Source: Catellatospora citrea (GTDB lineage Bacteria > Actinomycetota > Actinomycetes > Mycobacteriales > Micromonosporaceae). Taken from it: a DNA stretch of 64,000 bases. The translations under genes were made by a program, and so were the position numbers. The notes under the pieces are model-generated. The model was not told where the DNA came from. It searched no databases and worked only from the letters and a program-made list of their open reading frames with translations. The stretch lies in the NCBI RefSeq assembly GCF_003610235.1, contig NZ_RAPR01000002.1:1-64000 (forward strand), in the 5' to 3' direction. Of the stretch, positions 42,403 to 50,033 are shown one piece after another (the first letter of the stretch is position 1; every line of letters begins with the position of its first letter).

Positions 42403-43767
42403 TCAGCTGGTCGCCGCGCCGGCCTTCGTCGCCGCTGCCACCGTCGCCGTCGCTGGAACCGCTGCCATCGCCGGGACCGGACCGGTCGCCGCGGGCCCGG
42501 CCTCGGGTGCCGTTGCCGGCTCGGCGGTCGCGCGGCGGTCGGCGCGGCGCAGGAACGTCCAGGTGGTCAGGCCGGCGGGGATGACCAGCCAGCAGGACAG
42601 CAGCCGGTAGCCGAGCACGGTCGCCGCGGCGGCGGCCGGTTCCGCGCCCGCGGCGGTCAGCGCGGCGAGCAGGGTCGCCTCGATGACCCCGATGCCGCCG
42701 GGGGTGATCGGGATCTGCCGGACCAGTTGCGCGGCCACGTAGATCGTGCCGAGCTGGAGCAGGTCCAGCGGCAGGTGGAAGGCCTGTGCGACGGCGACGA
42801 GGCAGGCCAGGTCGGCGAGCCAGTTGAGCGCCGACAGGCCCAGTGCGGCGGTGCGGTGGCGTCGCGGCATGCTCTCGGCGACCGTGGCCACGTCGCGCAG
42901 CAGTTGCCCGAGCCGTCGCAGCTGCGCGCGGACGGGGCCGGTGCGTGCGGGCCGCCCGGCGCCGTCGGCGGTCGGGTCCGGTGCGGTGGCCAGGAAGTCG
43001 AGGTCCTCCTCGTCCACCGGCCCGTGGATGGTCAGCGAGGCGCGTGCCCGGAGCCGGTGGCGCAGCAGCAGGGCGGCGGTTCCGGCGCTGACCACGAGGA
43101 CCGCGAGGGTCAGCACCGGCTGGTCCCGCCAGGTCGACACGGGCGAGGCGAGGAAGATGAGCAGGTAGCCGGCGACGTAGAGCAGCGCGAGCGCGACGAA
43201 CGAGCTGACGCCAGACATGATCATCACGGCGGTCGCCGCCTCCCGGCTCGCGCCCCAGCGGCGGAAGCGCTGGAAGGCATACGCGGCGGAGACCGCTGTG
43301 CCGGCGGGCATGCTGATCGAGAGCGCGGAGCGGGTGTACGCCAGCGCCAGCGCCCCGCCCAGGCTCGCGTGCACCCCGACGCCCTTGAGCAGGTTCGTCT
43401 GCTGGCGGGCGAACAGCGACATCGACAGGATCTCGGCCAGCAGCGCGACCCCGATCCAGGCCAGCTCGCCGTCGGCGACGACCGGTTTGATCTGGTCGAG
43501 GCCGGGGATCTGACCGCTGACCGTCTGCAGGGCGAGCACGACCACGGCCACGGGCAGCAGCCTGCGCAGCCAGCGCCGCCAGCCCGGCGTGGACGGTCGG
43601 GATCCCTCCGGCGACGGTTCCTGCGGCGCGGCGGGCGGGCGCGGGTCCCGACGCGCCACGGCCCGCTCCCGGGGTGCCACGGCTTGCCGGCGCGGGGACC
43701 GGTACGGCCGGGCCAGGCGTCGGCATACCTTCGGCGCGCTACGTCGGCGAAGTGCCTTCACGATCAC
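42403..43767 (-). CDS. flippase-like (LPG synthase transmembrane region family) protein
   Basis: The protein of about 454 residues has an Arg/Pro-rich N-terminus of about 70 residues and eight or more helices with the family motifs SISMPAGTAVSAAYAFQRFRRWG and RQIPITPGGIGVIEATLLAAL. It ends in an Ala/Pro tail. The family moves or modifies lipids in MprF and glycolipid pathways; here there is no synthetase domain, so a lipid flippase-like role is the safest inference. The start is uncertain (GTG 43767 or 43761). A 23-bp TetR-type operator lies 40 bp upstream, matching the operator of the adjacent TetR/efflux pair, so it is likely in the same regulon. Confidence 0.85.
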   Translation of the reverse strand: MIVKALRRRSAPKVCRRLARPYRSPRRQAVAPRERAVARRDPRPPAAPQEPSPEGSRPSTPGWRRWLRRLLPVAVVVLALQTVSGQIPGLDQIKPVVADGELAWIGVALLAEILSMSLFARQQTNLLKGVGVHASLGGALALAYTRSALSISMPAGTAVSAAYAFQRFRRWGASREAATAVMIMSGVSSFVALALLYVAGYLLIFLASPVSTWRDQPVLTLAVLVVSAGTAALLLRHRLRARASLTIHGPVDEEDLDFLATAPDPTADGAGRPARTGPVRAQLRRLGQLLRDVATVAESMPRRHRTAALGLSALNWLADLACLVAVAQAFHLPLDLLQLGTIYVAAQLVRQIPITPGGIGVIEATLLAALTAAGAEPAAAAATVLGYRLLSCWLVIPAGLTTWTFLRRADRRATAEPATAPEAGPAATGPVPAMAAVPATATVAAATKAGAATS

Positions 43768-43806
43768 GGACCATACCGCTCGCGGGTCGCTTGTCGAGCG
43801 ACTCGT

Positions 43807-43829
43807 AACGCTGCACACAGCGCAAAGTT
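43807..43829. promoter_or_regulatory. TetR-type operator O2 upstream of the flippase-like gene
   Basis: The 23-bp site, with core GCACACAGCGCAAAGTT, matches operator O1 (44514-44536) at 20 of 23 positions. It lies between the TetR stop and the flippase-like start, 40 bp upstream of the latter. The left arm has degenerated at two positions. Confidence 0.65.
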
Positions 43830-43874
43830 TGCTGAATGCCGATCCCGGGCGGCCGCTGTCGGGGGACGCACGGG

Positions 43875-44459
43875 CTACGCGAACGGCTCGGCGGCGCGGT
43901 CCAGTCCGGCCCGTACGGCCACGGGCAGGGCGGTTCCGCCGCCCTGCTCGACCCACAGGCCGAACACGGTCCGCAGCGCGGTCATGAAGACGGCCGCGAG
44001 CACCCGGGAGCGCATCGGCTCGTCGGGATGGCCTGGGTCGCGCGCGGCGACCTCCACGGCCAGTTCCTGCTCCAGCGAGGCCTGGGCGGCTGCCTGCTGG
44101 GCGAGCAGGGACGGGTGGCGGCGCAGCAGCCGGGTCTGCGCGACCCAGTTCGGGTCGACCTCGCCGATCTGCTCGAAGTGGCTCACGGCGGTGTTGGTGA
44201 GCGCCTGCCACGGCGTCTCCGCGGCGGGGCGGGCGCGCAGCAGTTCGAGCAGCGCGTTGACGCGCATCCGGTCGCCGTACAGGAGGGCGTCCTCCTTGTT
44301 GGCGAAGTAGTTGGAGAAGGTGCGCCGCGACACGTTGGCCTCGTCGGCGATGGCGTCCACGGTCACCGCGTCCAGGCCGCGCTCGACCGCCAGGCGCAGC
44401 ACGGCTTCGTGCAGGGCCTGCCGGGTCGCTTCCTTCTTGCGCTCGCGCAGGGTCGTCAT
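43875..44459 (-). CDS. TetR-family transcriptional regulator
   Basis: The 194-residue protein has an N-terminal TetR helix-turn-helix (about 10-56: LRLAVERGLDAVTVDAIADEANVSRRTFSNYFANKEDALL, quoted as LDAVTVDAIADEANVSRRTF) and an all-helical ligand-binding domain. It is divergent from a DHA2 efflux pump gene, with a near-perfect palindrome in the intergenic region. It most likely represses itself and the pump until a pump substrate binds. A second copy of the operator suggests it also controls the flippase-like gene behind it. ATG 44459 was chosen at MTTLRERKKEATRQAL. Confidence 0.93.
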   Translation of the reverse strand: MTTLRERKKEATRQALHEAVLRLAVERGLDAVTVDAIADEANVSRRTFSNYFANKEDALLYGDRMRVNALLELLRARPAAETPWQALTNTAVSHFEQIGEVDPNWVAQTRLLRRHPSLLAQQAAAQASLEQELAVEVAARDPGHPDEPMRSRVLAAVFMTALRTVFGLWVEQGGGTALPVAVRAGLDRAAEPFA

Positions 44460-44513
44460 CGGCTCCACGAGCAGGAGACGATACCGGCCACCGTGGCGAA
44501 ATGCACATCGGGA

Positions 44514-44536
44514 AACTTTGCACACTGCGCAAAGTT
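44514..44536. promoter_or_regulatory. TetR-type operator O1 between regulator and efflux pump
   Basis: AACTTTGC (44514-44521) and GCAAAGTT (44529-44536) are the outer arms of a 23-bp palindrome in which 10 of 11 base pairs match. It lies 55 bp from the TetR start and 18 bp before the pump start, where it can block both promoters. Confidence 0.8.
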
Positions 44537-44554
44537 GATGCCATATTCGATGCC

Positions 44555-46555
44555 ATGAGCAACCCCGGCCACACCCCCCGCCACCTGCGCATGGGCCATC
44601 GCGAGATCCTGGAGTCCCTGAGCGGGCTGCTGCTCGTGCTGTTCGTCGCCATGATCAGCTCGACCATCGTGTCGACCGCACTGCCCCGCATCGTCGGCGA
44701 ACTGAACGGCACCCAGACGCAGTACACCTGGATCGTCACCGCCACCCTGCTCGCCGCCACCGCGACGACCCCGGTCTGGGGGCGCCTGGCGGACATGTTC
44801 AGCAAGAAACTCCTGGTCCAGATCGCGATCGTGATCTTCGTCGTGGGCTCGTTGCTCAGCGGTTTCGCCCAGGACACCAGCCAGGTCATCGCGGCCCGCG
44901 CCGTGCAGGGCATCGGCGTCGGCGGCCTGCAGGCCCTGGTGCAGATCGTGATCGCGGCGATGATCCCGCCGCGCGAGCGCGGCCGCTACAACGGCTACCT
45001 CGGCGGCGTCATGGCCGTGGCGACGCTGGCCGGACCGCTGCTCGGCGGCCTGATCGTGGACACCTCGTGGCTGGGCTGGCGCTGGTGCTTCTTCATCGGC
45101 GTGCCCATCGCGGCGATCGCCTTCGCGCTGCTGTGGCTGACCCTCGACCTGCCCCGCGGGCACCGGGTCAAGGCGAAGATCGACTATGTCGGCGCGGCCC
45201 TGATCGCCATCGGCGTGAGCACGCTGCTGGTCTGGGTGTCGTTCGTCGGCAACTCGTTCGAGTGGCTGTCCTGGCAGACCTTCGCCATGGTCGGCGCGGC
45301 ACTGCTGGTGCTGGCCGCGGCGGTGTGGGTGGAACTGCGCGCGGAGAGCCCGGTCGTGCCGATCACCGTGATCAGCAAGCGGGTGCCCGCCCTGTCCATC
45401 CTCGCCAGCCTCGCGGTCGGCATGGCCATGTTCGGCGGCTCGGTCTTCCTCGGCCAGTACTTCCAGATCGGCCGCGGCTACACCCCGACCGAGGCCGGCC
45501 TGCTCACCATGCCGCTGATGCTCGGCGTCCTGGTCTCCTCGACGGTCACCGGCCGCATGGTCACCAAGTCCGGCAAGGTCAAGCCGTACATCGTCACCGG
45601 CGCGATCGTGCTGGTCGCGGGCTTCCTCGGGCTTTCGTTCATCGATCACGACACGCCGCTGACCATGATCAGCGTGGGCATGCTGCTGGTCGGTCTCGGC
45701 GTCGGCATGACCATGCAGAACCTGGTGCTCGCCGTGCAGAACACCGCCGCCATGAAGGACCTGGGCGCGGCCACCGGCTCGGTGACCTTCTTCCGCTCGC
45801 TGGGCGGCACCATCGGCGTCTCGGTGCTGGGCGCCGTGCTGGCCAACCGGGTCCAGTCGATCATCGCCGAGCACCTGGCCGCGGCGGGCCTGCCCGCGGG
45901 TTCGGGCGGCGGCTCGCTGAACCTCAACGCCCTGCCGCCGATGGCCCAGACCATCGTCCGGGAGGCGTACGGCGACGCGACCGGCCACATCTTCCTCATC
46001 TCCGCGGCCATCGGCGTGGTCGGCGTGATCGCCGCGATGCTGCTGCCCGACATCGTGCTGCGCTCCGGCGCCGAGGCCCCGGCACCCGCGCCGACCGCCC
46101 CCGCACCCGCCGCCCAGGTCCCGTCGCACGCCGACGCCCGCCTGCACACCCCGGCCCCGGCGTACGCGTACGCTCCCGCCGCCGCCCCGGCCACGGCCGA
46201 CCCGCGCCTGCACGCCCCCGCCCCGGCGTACGCCTACGCGCCTGCCCCGGCCACGGCCGACACGCGCCCGCACGCCCCGGTGCCCGCGTTCGCCTACGCG
46301 CCGTCCACCCCGTGGCCGCCGTACGGCGACACCCGTGTGCCGGCGCCCGCCGACGGCCACCGGTCGTACGCCCCGGTACAGGCCGGCGAGCGGTCGCCGC
46401 AGGCCGCGCCGTCGTACGGCTTCGCGCCGGGTGCGGTCCGGGTGCCCCACGGTTTCGGGCCCCGCCCCGGCGACCTGCCCACCGTGGCGGCGCACGCGCC
46501 GACCGTCCCCGCGGGCGGGTTCACGGAGTCCGCCCCGACGCCCGGCCGGGCCTGA
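44555..46555 (+). CDS. DHA2-family (EmrB/QacA-like) MFS efflux pump with long C-terminal tail
   Basis: The 666-residue protein has 14 membrane helices. Its motifs are VWGRLADMFSKK (motif A), the antiporter motif C region GPLLGGLIVD, and SWLGWRWCFFIGVP between helices 5 and 6, all typical of DHA2 proton-driven drug pumps. After the last helix (near 46065) an unusual tail of about 160 residues rich in Pro, Ala and Tyr follows. The tail contains in-frame repeats (PAPAYAYAPA). It is divergent from the TetR gene and carries the palindromic operator 18 bp upstream of ATG 44555. The UspA gene follows 17 bp after the stop. Confidence 0.92.
   Translation: MSNPGHTPRHLRMGHREILESLSGLLLVLFVAMISSTIVSTALPRIVGELNGTQTQYTWIVTATLLAATATTPVWGRLADMFSKKLLVQIAIVIFVVGSLLSGFAQDTSQVIAARAVQGIGVGGLQALVQIVIAAMIPPRERGRYNGYLGGVMAVATLAGPLLGGLIVDTSWLGWRWCFFIGVPIAAIAFALLWLTLDLPRGHRVKAKIDYVGAALIAIGVSTLLVWVSFVGNSFEWLSWQTFAMVGAALLVLAAAVWVELRAESPVVPITVISKRVPALSILASLAVGMAMFGGSVFLGQYFQIGRGYTPTEAGLLTMPLMLGVLVSSTVTGRMVTKSGKVKPYIVTGAIVLVAGFLGLSFIDHDTPLTMISVGMLLVGLGVGMTMQNLVLAVQNTAAMKDLGAATGSVTFFRSLGGTIGVSVLGAVLANRVQSIIAEHLAAAGLPAGSGGGSLNLNALPPMAQTIVREAYGDATGHIFLISAAIGVVGVIAAMLLPDIVLRSGAEAPAPAPTAPAPAAQVPSHADARLHTPAPAYAYAPAAAPATADPRLHAPAPAYAYAPAPATADTRPHAPVPAFAYAPSTPWPPYGDTRVPAPADGHRSYAPVQAGERSPQAAPSYGFAPGAVRVPHGFGPRPGDLPTVAAHAPTVPAGGFTESAPTPGRA
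46133..46303 (+). repeat. in-frame tandem repeat in the efflux pump tail
   Basis: Three units start at 46133 (66 bp), 46199 (60 bp) and 46259 (45 bp, partial). Each encodes D-x-R-(L/P)-H-x-P-(A/V)-P-A-(Y/F)-A-Y-A-P. The units differ by small in-frame deletions. Confidence 0.75.
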
Positions 46556-46572
46556 GTGAGGCGGACCGCATC

Positions 46573-47067
46573 ATGGACCTTCCGCAGCAGCGCACCGAGC
46601 ACTACGGCCCGGCGGCCGCCCCGTGCGCCTTCGAGCGCGGCACCGACGGACCCCGCGTGATCATGGTCGGCGTGGACGGCAGCCCGCCCTCGGAGCGGGC
46701 TGCCTCCTACGCCGCGGGGCTGGCCCGCCGCCAGCGCAGTCGCCTCGTGGTGGTGTACGTGGGGGAGTCGGCCGGGCTGGTCGCCGCGGTCTACGGGCAG
46801 GCCGCGGTGGTGGCGCTGGAGACCGCCGAGGAGCTGGCCGGAGAGCTGCGCGAGCAGGTGCGCCTGGCGGCCGAGGAGATGGGGCTGCCGGTGACGTTCA
46901 TGGTGCGCCGGGGTGATCCGTACGGCGAGCTGCGCGCCGCGGCGGACGAGGTGAAGGCGGACATGGTGGTCGTCGGGGCGTCCGCGCAGGCGGGGCACCG
47001 GTTCGTCGGCTCGGTGGCGACCCGGCTGGTCAAGCAGGGCCGCTGGCCGGTGGTCGTGGTTCCCTGA
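46573..47067 (+). CDS. universal stress protein (UspA family)
   Basis: The 164-residue single-domain Usp starts its fold at VIMVGVDGSPPSERAASYAAGLA. It ends with the nucleotide-binding pattern VVVGASAQAGHRFVGSVATRLVKQGRWPVVVVP, in which G-x2-G-x9-G(S) is recognisable as GASAQAG and GSVAT. It probably binds ATP in the cytoplasm. The gene follows the efflux pump by 17 bp and may be co-transcribed under TetR control. An N-terminal extension of about 30 residues precedes the domain; ATG 46573 is the only good start. Confidence 0.9.
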   Translation: MDLPQQRTEHYGPAAAPCAFERGTDGPRVIMVGVDGSPPSERAASYAAGLARRQRSRLVVVYVGESAGLVAAVYGQAAVVALETAEELAGELREQVRLAAEEMGLPVTFMVRRGDPYGELRAAADEVKADMVVVGASAQAGHRFVGSVATRLVKQGRWPVVVVP

Positions 47068-47155
47068 CCAGCCGGCCGGTCGGCCAGAACTCTGCTAAAA
47101 GGGTCAAATCCTAGTAACTTGGAGTGGTCCTGGGGGTTCGACGGGGGAGTCTGAC

Positions 47156-48352
47156 ATGTCCGACACGCTGGCCACGAACGTCCCGACCTACCCGTTCGGC
47201 AACGCGGGGCTCGATCCGCTGCTGCCCGATCTCGGCCCCGACGGGGTGGGCCGGGTGCAGCTGCCCACCGGCCAGCAGGCCTGGCTGTTCACCCGGCACG
47301 AGCACCTGCGCGAGCTGCTGCGCAGCCCGGACTTCTCCAGCGACTTCACCCGGCCCGGGTTCCCGCTGATCAGGCCGATCCCGGAGGACATGCCGCGCCG
47401 CCCGGACGGCTCGCTGATCCGCATGGACCCGCCCGAGCACACGAAGTTCCGCCGCATGCTCACCCCCGAGTTCATGATCAAGCACATCCGCACGCTGGAA
47501 CCGCTGATCCGGCAGACCGTCGTCGACGCGCTGGCGGAGATGCGCGCCGCCGGGCAGCCCGCCGACCTGGTCGAGCACTTCGCGCTGCCCGTCCCGTCGA
47601 TGGTGATCTGCCACCTGCTCGGCGTCCCGTACACCGACCACGACTACTTCCAGGAGCGCAGCCGCATCCTGCTGGCCTGGTCGAGCCCGCCCGAGCAGGT
47701 CCGGGTCGCGATCGAGGAGCTGCGCGACTATCTGACCCGGCTGATCGCGGCGCGGCGCGGCGAACCCGGCGAGGACCTGATCAGCCGCCTGGCCGCCGAA
47801 CGGGTCGCCACCGGCGAGATGACCGAGGAGGAGCTGGTCGGGCTGTCCGTGCTGCTGCTCATCGCCGGGCACGAGACCACCTCGAACATGATCGGCCTGA
47901 GCACGCTGGTGCTGCTGGAGCATCCCGAGCAGCTGCGCCAGCTGCGGGAGCGGCCCGAACTGATCGACGACACCGTCGAGGAGCTGCTGCGCTACCTGAC
48001 CATCGTGCGCACCGGGCTGACCCGGGTCGCGGTGGCCGACACCGACGTCGGCGGGCACCGCGTCGCGGCCGGGGAGGGCGTCATCGCGCTGCTGTCGGCC
48101 GCCAACCGCGACACCGACGTGTTCCCCGACGGCGCGGAGTTCGACCTGAACCGCGGCTCGCACCAGCACATGGCGTTCGGCTTCGGCATCCACCAGTGCA
48201 TCGGCCAGCCGCTGGCCCGCGCCGAGCTGCGCATCGCCCTGTCCGAAATGATCACTCGGTTGCCCGGCCTGGCCCTGGCGGTGGACGCCGACGAGGTGCG
48301 CTACCGCGACGCGGTCGTGTTCGGGGTGCAGCGGCTGCCGGTGACGTGGTGA
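47156..48352 (+). CDS. cytochrome P450
   Basis: The 398-residue bacterial class-I P450 has the I-helix AGHETTS, the K-helix ExxR in EELLRYL, the meander region and the heme loop FGFGIHQCIGQPLAR with the cysteine thiolate. Sequence style (IRMDPPEHTKFRRML) is that of CYP105/107-like actinobacterial enzymes, which hydroxylate macrolides, terpenoids or xenobiotics. ATG 47156 follows GGGGGAG. It overlaps the ferredoxin gene by 4 bp (GTGA), so the electron donor is made with it. No ferredoxin reductase or biosynthetic cluster is present. Confidence 0.95.
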   Translation: MSDTLATNVPTYPFGNAGLDPLLPDLGPDGVGRVQLPTGQQAWLFTRHEHLRELLRSPDFSSDFTRPGFPLIRPIPEDMPRRPDGSLIRMDPPEHTKFRRMLTPEFMIKHIRTLEPLIRQTVVDALAEMRAAGQPADLVEHFALPVPSMVICHLLGVPYTDHDYFQERSRILLAWSSPPEQVRVAIEELRDYLTRLIAARRGEPGEDLISRLAAERVATGEMTEEELVGLSVLLLIAGHETTSNMIGLSTLVLLEHPEQLRQLRERPELIDDTVEELLRYLTIVRTGLTRVAVADTDVGGHRVAAGEGVIALLSAANRDTDVFPDGAEFDLNRGSHQHMAFGFGIHQCIGQPLARAELRIALSEMITRLPGLALAVDADEVRYRDAVVFGVQRLPVTW

Positions 48353-48558
48353 GCGGACGGCTGCGGGTCGCCGTCGACCGGGACGCGTGCTGCGGCTCGG
48401 GCAACTGCGTACGCACCGCCCCCGAGGTCTTCGACCAGGACGCCGACCTCGGACTGGTCGTCCTGCGCCAGGCCGAGCCGCCCGAGTCCGAGTACGACGC
48501 GGTGCGCGAGGCCGCCTACAACTGCCCCGCCGCCGCCATCGACCTCACCGAACCCTGA
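48349..48558 (+). CDS. [3Fe-4S] ferredoxin
   Basis: The 69-residue protein has the P450-associated single-cluster motif C14-x5-C20 and C59-P (ACCGSGNCVRTAPEVFDQD, then AYNCPAAAIDL). The fourth ligand position has no cysteine, as in [3Fe-4S] ferredoxins. It starts at the GTG overlapping the P450 stop and is therefore the natural electron donor of that enzyme. Size is typical. Confidence 0.93.
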   Translation: MSGRLRVAVDRDACCGSGNCVRTAPEVFDQDADLGLVVLRQAEPPESEYDAVREAAYNCPAAAIDLTEP

Positions 48559-48575
48559 CTGCCGCGATGATCGTC

Positions 48576-48636
48576 CGACTTGACTGGCAGGTGTGCGGAA
48601 GCGGGCTCAAGATACGCACAGGTGCCAGGCAAGTCG
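48576..48636. repeat. 61-bp palindromic dispersed element, copy 2
   Basis: The same length and ends as copy 1 (25247-25307), with 51 of 61 bases identical and the core CAAGATACGCACA conserved. Here the left and right arms (GGCAGGTGTGCG region and TGCCAGGCAAGTCG) also pair. It lies between the convergent ferredoxin and hypothetical genes and may act as a terminator at this place. Confidence 0.75.
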
Positions 48637-48673
48637 AGCGATCGAGGACGCGGACGATCAAGGATCCGGGCGG

Positions 48674-49441
48674 TCAGGCCCAGGGCAGGCGGAGGGCTTC
48701 GAGTTCGGGGTCGGTGAGGATCGCCTCGACCAGGGCGGGCGGGCCGGCGACCTTGGTGCCCCACAGGTCCCAGTCCGACCAGGTCACCCAGGACCGGTCG
48801 GCGGGCCAGAGGTTGGCCGGCGAGCCGCTGCCGCGCTCGTCGTCGTAGAGCGCCGCCGCCTCGCGGAGTGGCCCGGCCAGCACGTGCGGCTCCTGGTCGG
48901 GAGCCGCGCCGCGGGCGATGTAGGCGAAGCAGGCCGTGTCCGGGCCGGACCAGGCGATCAGCAGGTCGAGCAGCCGCAGCCAGCCCTCCCGGTCCAGCGA
49001 CCCCTCACCGGGCGGCTCGATGCTGGCGGGCCAGCTGCCGTCCGGATGCGCGCCCGGCAGGCTGCGGAAGTCCGGCGCGCTGCCGGGCGGCACCACCGGC
49101 TCGTCGGTGCGCGCCGCGAGCTCGGCCCAGGTCAGCCGCCGCCAACCCGGCCCGGGGTGCTGCGAGCGGCCCACGGCCCCGCCGGTGTCGACGACACCCC
49201 ACTCGTCGAGGTTGATCCCGCCGACCAGCTCCGGCTCGACCAGGTTCGCATCGAGCAGGCTGCGCCGCAGGTCGTGATGAGTGGTGAGGGTCGCGCCCGT
49301 CTCCCACTCGTACATCGCGTGCAGGATCCACACCGCGTCCGGCCTGCCACCGGGGTCGTAGCCGGTCAACGCGCCGTCCGGCCGCAGCTCGGCCAGCCAG
49401 TCCGCCTCGTCGAGAGCCACCTCGCGCCACCCGTCGCCCAT
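48674..49441 (-). CDS. uncharacterised cytoplasmic protein
   Basis: I cannot name this 255-residue protein. It has no signal peptide or membrane helix and is rich in Trp, Asp and Pro. Recognisable segments are RPDAVWILHAMYEWE near the N-terminus and WPADRSWVTWSDWDLWGTKV with a following PALVEAILTDPELEALRLPW at the end. The last pattern (WP-x-DRSW, D-x-DL, DPELEA) recurs, as far as I remember, in hypothetical actinobacterial proteins of the SMI1/immunity-like type, but I would not assign a function. It is convergent with the P450-ferredoxin operon. Confidence 0.7.
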   Translation of the reverse strand: MGDGWREVALDEADWLAELRPDGALTGYDPGGRPDAVWILHAMYEWETGATLTTHHDLRRSLLDANLVEPELVGGINLDEWGVVDTGGAVGRSQHPGPGWRRLTWAELAARTDEPVVPPGSAPDFRSLPGAHPDGSWPASIEPPGEGSLDREGWLRLLDLLIAWSGPDTACFAYIARGAAPDQEPHVLAGPLREAAALYDDERGSGSPANLWPADRSWVTWSDWDLWGTKVAGPPALVEAILTDPELEALRLPWA

Positions 49442-49567
49442 GGCTCATCTGACCACATGATCCACCCGTGCGCGGTGCGGCCCGCGGGCGGATGTCGCGG
49501 CGACCGGCCATCGTGGACGCCACGTTCGGCCGGTGGACGCCCGCGCCGCGGTCGCGATACTGGACCG

Positions 49568-49705
49568 ATGCCGAGAATTCTCGCCGACGCCGCCCCGCCG
49601 CCGGAGTACATGGGGCTCGGGCTGGCCGCGGTCTGCGTCTGCCTGCTCGCGGTCGTGGCCGCCGTCGTCCTGGTCGTCGTGCTGGTCAAACGCTCGCGAA
49701 AATGA
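49568..49705 (+). CDS. small single-span membrane protein
   Basis: The 45-residue peptide starts MPRILADAAPPPEYMGLG. It has one strongly hydrophobic helix of about 25 residues and ends in KRSRK, the inside-positive end of a type I-like membrane peptide. Its end overlaps the end of the convergent gene by 20 bp. The composition (VVLVVVLVK) argues for a real membrane segment, but no family is known to me. Confidence 0.5.
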   Translation: MPRILADAAPPPEYMGLGLAAVCVCLLAVVAAVVLVVVLVKRSRK

Positions 49706-50033
49706 ACCCGGCCAGCACCGAGGCGGCGTTCGCGGCGACCGCGAGCACGGCCAGCAGCGGGTCGCGCCGACCCAGCCACCAGGCCAGCAGCACCGCCTCC
49801 GCGCCGCACACCACCAGCTCCGCGAAGACCAGGACCAGCGGGTACGCCTCCCGTCCGGTCCACGGCGCCAGCAGCCACCACAGCAGCGGATGCGTCGCCA
49901 GGTTCACGCCCAGCCCACACAGCACCGCCCGGCGCCACGACGCCGCCCAGCCCCAGCGCAGCGCGGCCGCGTACACGGGGATCTCGACGGCCAGCGTCAG
50001 CGCGAGCGCGGCCGGGTAACGGAGCATTCGCAT
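49686..50033 (-). CDS. small integral membrane protein, four helices
   Basis: The 115-residue protein has four predicted membrane helices (RYPAALALTLAVEIPVYAAAL, LCGLGVNLATHPLLWWLL, PLVLVFAELVVCGAEAVLLAWWL and LLAVLAVAANAASVLAGFI, the first 20 residues of each at most). It has a conserved-looking NLATHPLLW and an E in the third helix. No named family. Its start codon overlaps the start codon of the divergent gene at 50032 by 2 bp; an in-frame ATG six bases further in is possible. The two gene products may work together. Confidence 0.75.
   Translation of the reverse strand: MRMLRYPAALALTLAVEIPVYAAALRWGWAASWRRAVLCGLGVNLATHPLLWWLLAPWTGREAYPLVLVFAELVVCGAEAVLLAWWLGRRDPLLAVLAVAANAASVLAGFIFASV

Noticed and set aside
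47068..49441. P450-ferredoxin region as part of a natural-product gene cluster
   Set aside because: No PKS, NRPS, terpene, glycosyltransferase or RiPP gene is present within the window.
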